Source: CAYSLC01 sp964431545
GTDB lineage: Bacteria; Desulfobacterota; Desulfobacteria; Desulfobacterales; JAABSP01
Length of the DNA: 10,395 nt
Reading direction: 5' to 3'
Assembly (NCBI GenBank): GCA_964431545.1
Contig: CAYSLC010000194.1
Coordinates: forward strand, 1 to 10,395
Positions 5,751 to 10,395 of the stretch are shown here, piece by piece (the first letter of the stretch is position 1; each line of letters opens with the position of its first letter). Both the position numbers and the translations under genes were made by a program. The notes beneath the pieces are model-generated. The model did not search any database and was not told the DNA's origin. It saw nothing but the letters and a program-made list of their open reading frames with translations.

Positions 5751-6646
5751 AAAGAGGGCGCTATTCGATTTGCTGGAACGCGCACCAACTGGAGCTGGGG
5801 CGGCGGACCAGCGTGATGGGGGTTTTGAACGTGACCCCGGATTCCTTTTCGGATGGCGGCATTTTCCATCGAACCGAGGAGGCCATCGCTCAGGGATGCC
5901 GAATGGCGGACGAAGGCGCGGACATCCTGGACATCGGCGGCGAATCGACGCGCCCCTTTTCGGGGACCGTCGATGTGGAAGAGGAGATCCGACGGGTGGC
6001 GCCCGTCATCGAGGCATTGGCCCACAGAGTTTCGGTGCCCATCTCCATCGACACCATGAAGGCCGCCGTTGCCGCCAGAGCCATTGATGCGGGGGCAAGC
6101 ATCATCAATGATGTCAGTGCTCTTCGATATGATCCGAAACTGGGGGAGCTGGCGGCGAGACACGGACTGCCCGTCATCCTCATGCATATGAAGGGCTCCC
6201 CGAAGACCATGCAGATCGATCCGGTCTACGAAGACTTGATGGGCGAAATCAAAGCATTTCTCGGAGATGCGATTTTGCGGGCCCAGGAACTGGGGATTTC
6301 CAAATCGAAGGTTTTGATCGATCCGGGGATCGGCTTCGGGAAGACCATCGAACACAATCTCCAAATCATCGCCCGGCTGCAAGAGCTTTCGGATCTCGAC
6401 GCTCCGCTGCTGGTCGGCTCTTCGAGAAAGGCGTTCATCCGTAAGATCCTGAAGGACAATGGGCAGGAGGAGATGGCTCCCCTGCATCCCGACGTGGCAC
6501 GGGGGACCCAGGCGACCGTGGCGGCATCCGTGCTCAACGGCGCCCATGTGGTCCGGGTCCACGACGTCGCCAGCACCCGGATCACGGTCAAGATCGTGGA
6601 TGCCGTGGCGGAGAGCGGACCGCCGTCGGTTGCGTATCGAGATTAG
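5747..6646 (+). CDS. folP: Dihydropteroate synthase FolP
   Basis: FolP joins p-aminobenzoate to 6-hydroxymethyl-dihydropterin diphosphate to form dihydropteroate, a cytoplasmic step in folate synthesis and the target of sulfonamides. The 299-residue TIM-barrel protein has all signature motifs. These are MGVLNVTPDSFSDGG (24-38), GADILDIGGESTRP (57-70), SIDTMK (100-105), ASIINDVSALRYD (117-129), VILMHMKG (143-150), LIDPGIGFGKT (190-200), LVGSSRKAF (222-230), GTQATVAASVLNGAHVVRVHDV (253-274). The GTG start at 5747 is supported by GGGGGA (5736-5741) about 5 bases upstream and by family length. It follows ftsH as in many bacteria (ftsH-folP-glmM in E. coli), but the next gene here is a TPR lipoprotein. 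Confidence 0.97.
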   Translation: MKRGRYSICWNAHQLELGRRTSVMGVLNVTPDSFSDGGIFHRTEEAIAQGCRMADEGADILDIGGESTRPFSGTVDVEEEIRRVAPVIEALAHRVSVPISIDTMKAAVAARAIDAGASIINDVSALRYDPKLGELAARHGLPVILMHMKGSPKTMQIDPVYEDLMGEIKAFLGDAILRAQELGISKSKVLIDPGIGFGKTIEHNLQIIARLQELSDLDAPLLVGSSRKAFIRKILKDNGQEEMAPLHPDVARGTQATVAASVLNGAHVVRVHDVASTRITVKIVDAVAESGPPSVAYRD

Positions 6647-6706
6647 GGGATACACGTCAGGACCCGCTGTACCCAACCGATCCACCCGAAAGACGAGGTG
6701 CCACCC

Positions 6707-7483
6707 ATGAGAAACACCATTCCGATTTGCATTCTTTCCATCATCCTATTGATCACAGGGATCACCGGCTGCGGTGGGAACGCAAAGATTGTGAGGAAGC
6801 AGGGGGAAGCGGCCCGGAACTTGGGCGAGGCGTACATGGCCACGGAAAATTATACCGCGGCACTGAGAGAATTCTTGAAAGCCGAGGAGCTGACCCCCGA
6901 CGATCCCTACCTGCAGAACGATCTCGGCATGGTGTACATGGCCAAGGAGAAGTTCGATATCGCCATCACCCATTTCAAGAAGGCGCTGGCCCTCAATCCG
7001 AACTACGCGCCGGCCCGAAACAACATGGGAACCGCCTATCTCGCCCAGAAGAACTGGGAGGCGGCCATCGCGACGTTCAAGGAGGTCTCCCAGGACATTC
7101 TCTATGCCACGCCCCACTACCCCCTTTCCAACCTGGGCTGGGCCTATTACAACAAGGGCAATTACGAACTCGCCGCCAACTATTACAAAGAAGCGCTCAA
7201 GATCGATCCCAATTTCATCGTGGCGTTACGCGGGCTCGGCCGCTCCTATCTCGCCATGGGAAAGGTGAACGACGCCATCCGGACGATGGAGAAGGCGATC
7301 GAAAAAGCCCCCAGGGTTCCAGAACTCTACTATGACCTCGCCCACGCCTATATGGTGCAGCGGAACGAAAAAAAGGCTTTGGACGCCTTCCGGAAAGTCG
7401 TCGCGGTCTCCCCCGAAAACAGCGAACTGGCCGAAGAAGCGCAAAAGCAGGTGTTGCAGCTTACCAACAGGCGAGGCCAATAG
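6707..7483 (+). CDS. TPR-repeat lipoprotein, PilF/PilW-like
   Basis: A 258-residue predicted lipoprotein. Residues 1-21 form a signal peptide with a hydrophobic core (ICILSIILLITGITG) and lipobox ITGC; Cys22 would be lipidated. Position +2 is Gly, not Asp, so outer-membrane sorting is expected. The rest is six consecutive tetratricopeptide repeats starting near residues 36, 69, 103, 138, 172 and 206, with the usual Gly/Ala-Tyr and Pro positions (for example DLGMVYMAKEKFDIAITHFKKA). Such repeats are protein-binding scaffolds. The layout resembles PilF/PilW, the type IV pilus secretin pilotins, but no pilus gene is nearby, so that link is tentative. I prefer the ATG at 6707 because GAGGTG (6695-6700) is well placed; a GTG at 6698, overlapping that site, would add three residues. 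It follows folP by 60 bases with no terminator between, so it is probably the operon's last gene. Confidence 0.88.
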   Translation: MRNTIPICILSIILLITGITGCGGNAKIVRKQGEAARNLGEAYMATENYTAALREFLKAEELTPDDPYLQNDLGMVYMAKEKFDIAITHFKKALALNPNYAPARNNMGTAYLAQKNWEAAIATFKEVSQDILYATPHYPLSNLGWAYYNKGNYELAANYYKEALKIDPNFIVALRGLGRSYLAMGKVNDAIRTMEKAIEKAPRVPELYYDLAHAYMVQRNEKKALDAFRKVVAVSPENSELAEEAQKQVLQLTNRRGQ

Positions 7484-7696
7484 CTTCTTCACGGTACTTG
7501 GACGCCTCGCACACGCACGCAGGAAGAACTGCCCGGAAAGCCATTCCACATCTTTTTCTCGTCTCTTCTTGATTGCCTTTCCCGTTGTCCCCCCCGAGTG
7601 AAACAAAAGAAAAGTGCCGCACCATTGGCCTCGGTTTGGCTGGCCGTCCTTTTTGTGATCAGATCAGAAGCTGTGTTTCGGTAGGCGGCCGGAGAT

Positions 7697-7740
7697 GATT
7701 ATTTATGCACGTCATTTTCAGATGTCGCGCAGAAATAATC
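7697..7740. repeat. 44-base imperfect palindrome
   Basis: Perfect outer arms GATTATTT and AAATAATC enclose further paired blocks separated by single mismatches: TGC with GCA, CG with CG, CAT with ATG, around a 6-base loop TTTCAG. In all, 16 of 19 positions pair. No T-run follows on either strand, so it is not a standard terminator. It could be a regulator binding site, a REP-like element or the first hairpin of a small RNA. Only one copy is seen in this window. Confidence 0.45.
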
Positions 7741-7858
7741 CTGCCCGGCAGAAACTTCTCGACCCCTGTTGAAGACAGATAGGCAGGATGACCCTATCTC
7801 CATCTGTGTCATCAGCAAAACCGGGATACGCGAAAGGATTGATCCGCTCTCATAAAAG

Positions 7859-7902
7859 AGATCGGGGGAAATCTTCGTCTACAAGCCGACTCCCCCCGAT
7901 CT
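7859..7902 (-). terminator. Intrinsic terminator of the Ig/propeller gene
   Basis: AGATCGGGGG (7859-7868) and CCCCCGATCT (7893-7902) are perfect 10-base arms around a 24-base loop. Read on the minus strand the hairpin is followed by CTTTTAT, and it begins about 40 bases after the stop codon of the minus-strand gene, so it should end that transcript. On the plus strand no T-run follows, so it is less convincing in that direction. Confidence 0.75.
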
Positions 7903-7942
7903 TTCGAAGAATCCAGCGCTTTTTTACAACTCGGTCTACATG

Positions 7943-10395
7943 TTAAGGCACGACCTCTACAACGGTTCTGGCCATAATGGTGTTGGTCATCCCACTGCTG
8001 CTTGAGACCCATTGCGGATCCCCGGCAGCCAGACCACTCTGTGCCTTCATGAGATTGATTCCTTCGCCTCCGACATAGAGTACCGTCGTATTTCCAAAGA
8101 AGTCGACCTCATGGGCCAGAGCATAGACGGCGAATAAGGATGTATCATCAGGCGGGTCGTACTGCGGCAGGTTCGTATTGGCTTCCTTCCAGAACGCTCC
8201 CGGATCGATAGATCCCGATCCATCTGGATTCAGCTCAATGACGAATACAGCGCCCACTTCGTGAGTGCCACCAGCTTTATGTGTGGCGGCATAAAGAAAA
8301 TTATTGTCCTCATCCACCAGCAGATCGCTGATCACCCCTGGTGATTCCATTCCCTCCGTGGTCACCTGCTGCCAACTCGTCCCGCTGTCGAGACTGATCC
8401 AAACCCCCGCGTTCTCGGTACCGGCATAAATTACGTCACTAAAAGATATGATCGAACTCGGATGGAGGGATAGGGTCACCACGGAATCTCCCGAAAAGGT
8501 ATCCGTCTCCGACCAGTTCTGGCCGCCATCGGTCGATTTATAGATCCCGGTGGCCGTACCTGCGTAGAGAACAGCGTTGCTTCCGTGGGACATTTCGACC
8601 CTCACGATATCCATCACATAAGCACCGTTGCCCAACCCGTTGCTCTGTTGAAAGTCGACACCATCGTCCGCATAGAATAGTCCATTGCCTTCCGTCCCCA
8701 TCCATGCCCATGGAGAGGCGTTGGATGGAATAGGTGTGTCGTTGTCATCATAATCACAGAGCACGGCAGCCACCGGAACGCTGAGAAGCTTAAGCCCATT
8801 CCACTCCCCAGGCAAATTGCTGCTCCAATTGGATCCCTGGTCTAAGCTGCGGTAGACATTCCCCTGATTCGAAAATCCGGTGGCCGCATACACGACATTC
8901 GGATCGTCGCGATCGATAGCCACGTCATTTACATACGGAAGCACCCAATTTTGACCAGGAAAGCTGAAAGATCGTGTGACATTCTGCCAGGTATCGCCTG
9001 AGTTTGTGGATCGATAAACGCCTCCACCATTTGTACCCGCATAGATGACGTAATTGTCCCGGGCATTGAAATCGGAGGGAATCAAAGCCAAGGAGGTGAC
9101 ATGCGTACTGACATGCCCTTCGGTTTCCGCAGTGACTGATAGGATACCGTTGGGTGGTGTGGACGTAACAGACAGCGTTGATGTCGCTACACCCGTTGGA
9201 TCGGAATTGACGCCCACGGCACCCGTTTCCTCGACAGACGGAAACAAGGTTCCCCCAGTTCCGTATGTCTTGAAAGCGATGGATGTGCCGTCGGGTACCA
9301 AAAAGCCATAGTAATCTCTGGCCGTAATGCTAACCGTGCTGTCACTCCCGACCGTGACCTGGGACGGGGCGTTTATCGTGAATCCTTCCCCCACCGGTAG
9401 CCCGGCACCAATCGTTACAGTTGCCGTTTCGCTTGCGCCGGTCAGTTGATACAAGGCTCGAACGGTTACAGAGCCTGGAACCGTGCCACTGGTAAGCTCC
9501 GTTCTCACCTGCCCTGAATCATCGGTGGTAGCCGTCGTAGGTGAAATACTAGAACCTAATGAATCGCCAACAATAGAGAACTGAATTTCGAATCCGGCCC
9601 GAACCGGGTCCCCGTTGGAATCAAAAACATTAAAAACGAACTCGGATCTGGTATCCCCAGCCGAACCTTGAATTCTAATGGTACCTGGGCTTGGGTAATT
9701 ATCAGCAATTTCGATGGTTGCGGGAGATGCTATGTCCGTCGCGGTCAAGTCGATCTGTACAGTCCCGCGAGATCCTTCCGGCCCATCCGCAGTGATTGTA
9801 TCCACCAAGTTCTGTTCGCTAAAAGGCGTGATGTAGGTGACACTCCCTGTACCGTTCCCACCGATTGTAACGACTCTTTGACTAAAAGTCCCATGCGCTG
9901 CACCGAATGTTAAGGTGCCTCCGGCGGTGTAGGGTTGTCCATTCTGATCTGTCACAAAAAAGTCGATCACACTTTCGCTACTTCCATCAGCTTCCAACGA
10001 GGTGGGATTCGCACTGAGTTCAATTAAAATGTTGCTTATCGTTATGGTCGTTTGGCCGAGATGCTGGCCATCCGACCCTGTAACCCTAATTGTCGCAGTC
10101 CCTGGGATATCTCCTGCTGTATAAGTAACTTGGGCGTTCCCTCCTTGAGTGGGAACTTTTCTGGGAAAAATAGAACCGGGTCCGGCCAAATCAAACGTTA
10201 CAAATGTTCCGTCTGCGACGGTGTTCCCCTGAGAATCATAAACACTTGCTGTAACTTCGCTGGTGCTTTCGCCATCCGGAAAGAGCTGTGATGGTACAGC
10301 GGTTACGTCTGCTTCCGACGGCTCCCCGACAAGAAAAGTTACAGAAACCTCTGCTGAAATGTCATCTCCTGTTTTTGCGGTAACAACGGCAATAG
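7943..10395 (-). CDS. Large Ig-like/Asp-box beta-propeller surface or secreted protein, N-terminus outside window
   Basis: The frame is open from the right edge and gives the last 816 residues (numbered from the edge); the real start and export signal are not visible. Residues 1-438 are about four bacterial Ig-like domains of invasin (Big_1) type plus the end of another. They show phrases such as VTAVPSQLFPDGESTSEVTA (30-49) and LSANPTSLEADGSSESVIDF (126-145), and GxATxTVT-like strand endings. Residues 440-816 form seven repeats beginning with YAGT-like strands near 449, 500, 562, 608, 654, 699 and 771, consistent with a seven-bladed propeller. Four carry intact Asp-boxes: STNSGDTW (462), SLDQGSNW (516), STDGGQNW (620) and SLDSGTSW (667). 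Asp-boxes occur in sialidases and sortilin-like propellers, but a catalytic tyrosine/arginine set is not evident, so a binding role is more likely. There is a single Cys (546) in an Asp-rich insert. No C-terminal anchor, LPXTG or sorting domain is seen. A hairpin terminator follows the gene. Confidence 0.85.
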   Translation of the reverse strand, partial: IAVVTAKTGDDISAEVSVTFLVGEPSEADVTAVPSQLFPDGESTSEVTASVYDSQGNTVADGTFVTFDLAGPGSIFPRKVPTQGGNAQVTYTAGDIPGTATIRVTGSDGQHLGQTTITISNILIELSANPTSLEADGSSESVIDFFVTDQNGQPYTAGGTLTFGAAHGTFSQRVVTIGGNGTGSVTYITPFSEQNLVDTITADGPEGSRGTVQIDLTATDIASPATIEIADNYPSPGTIRIQGSAGDTRSEFVFNVFDSNGDPVRAGFEIQFSIVGDSLGSSISPTTATTDDSGQVRTELTSGTVPGSVTVRALYQLTGASETATVTIGAGLPVGEGFTINAPSQVTVGSDSTVSITARDYYGFLVPDGTSIAFKTYGTGGTLFPSVEETGAVGVNSDPTGVATSTLSVTSTPPNGILSVTAETEGHVSTHVTSLALIPSDFNARDNYVIYAGTNGGGVYRSTNSGDTWQNVTRSFSFPGQNWVLPYVNDVAIDRDDPNVVYAATGFSNQGNVYRSLDQGSNWSSNLPGEWNGLKLLSVPVAAVLCDYDDNDTPIPSNASPWAWMGTEGNGLFYADDGVDFQQSNGLGNGAYVMDIVRVEMSHGSNAVLYAGTATGIYKSTDGGQNWSETDTFSGDSVVTLSLHPSSIISFSDVIYAGTENAGVWISLDSGTSWQQVTTEGMESPGVISDLLVDEDNNFLYAATHKAGGTHEVGAVFVIELNPDGSGSIDPGAFWKEANTNLPQYDPPDDTSLFAVYALAHEVDFFGNTTVLYVGGEGINLMKAQSGLAAGDPQWVSSSSGMTNTIMARTVVEVVP

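Larger units (their letters stand above)
7484..7942. other. Non-coding intergenic stretch with nested inverted repeats
   Basis: This 459-base stretch lies between convergent genes and holds no credible coding region. From 7484 to about 7690 I see only a weak terminator-like element: GGCC arms near 7628-7646 followed by CTTTTTG, possibly the end of the plus-strand operon. From 7697 to 7813 there are several overlapping inverted repeats: GATTATTT/AAATAATC (7697-7704, 7733-7740), ATCCTGCC/GGCAGGAT (7738-7745, 7782-7789), AGATAGG/CCTATCT (7777-7783, 7793-7799) and GATGAC/GTCATC (7787-7792, 7808-7813). These could be a structured RNA or a repeat relic; nothing identifies a known family. A terminator for the right-hand gene occupies 7859-7902. 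Confidence 0.5.

Noticed and set aside
7697..7740. Integron attC site or transposon end
   Set aside because: There is no GTTRRRY/RYYYAAC core pair, no cassette ORF, no target-site duplication and no transposase or integrase in the window.
7943..10189. Start of the Ig/propeller gene at a TTG at 10189
   Set aside because: The frame continues without stop to the window edge and the extra 68 residues are part of an Ig-like domain, so the true start lies outside.

Overview
The window reads as a stretch of a fairly GC-rich Gram-negative chromosome, most likely a Desulfobacterota-type (former Deltaproteobacteria) bacterium. That placement is an inference from three things: the tilS-ftsH-folP gene order, an outer-membrane-type TPR lipoprotein, and a long SRP RNA carrying an Alu-type domain. 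No 16S rRNA or other firm taxonomic marker is present.

Left part (1-2132, minus strand): three co-oriented genes read leftwards. They are a long-form SRP RNA gene (2132 to 1877) with its own promoter and a T-tract end, then grpE, then the N-terminal 286 codons of dnaK, which runs off the window. grpE has a sigma70-like promoter overlapped by three TTGTTG/CAACAA half-sites. No hrcA gene and no CIRCE element are seen.

Middle part (2240-7483, plus strand): a probable operon starting from a promoter divergent to the SRP RNA. It holds tilS (tRNA-Ile lysidine synthase), ftsH (membrane AAA+ protease, TTG start, own promoter in the short gap), folP (dihydropteroate synthase, GTG start) and a six-TPR lipoprotein. 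A 23-codon mini-ORF bridges ftsH and folP with stop/start overlaps at both ends.

Right part (7484-10395): a 459-base non-coding stretch rich in inverted repeats, then a minus-strand gene with a hairpin terminator. It encodes the C-terminal 816 residues of a large probable surface or secreted protein. Bacterial Ig-like domains form a stalk, followed by a C-terminal beta-propeller of seven YAGT-type units, four of which keep a full Asp-box. Its start lies outside the window and it looks less GC-rich than the housekeeping genes.

Together the left and middle parts form a housekeeping cluster centred on protein quality control and membrane biogenesis: DnaK/GrpE folding, SRP targeting and FtsH proteolysis, next to tRNA decoding and folate synthesis. 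The right part is accessory. I see no CRISPR array, transposase, integrase or phage gene. The most unusual items are the long SRP RNA beside grpE, the half-site array on the grpE promoter, the structured non-coding stretch at 7697-7813, and the Ig plus propeller protein.
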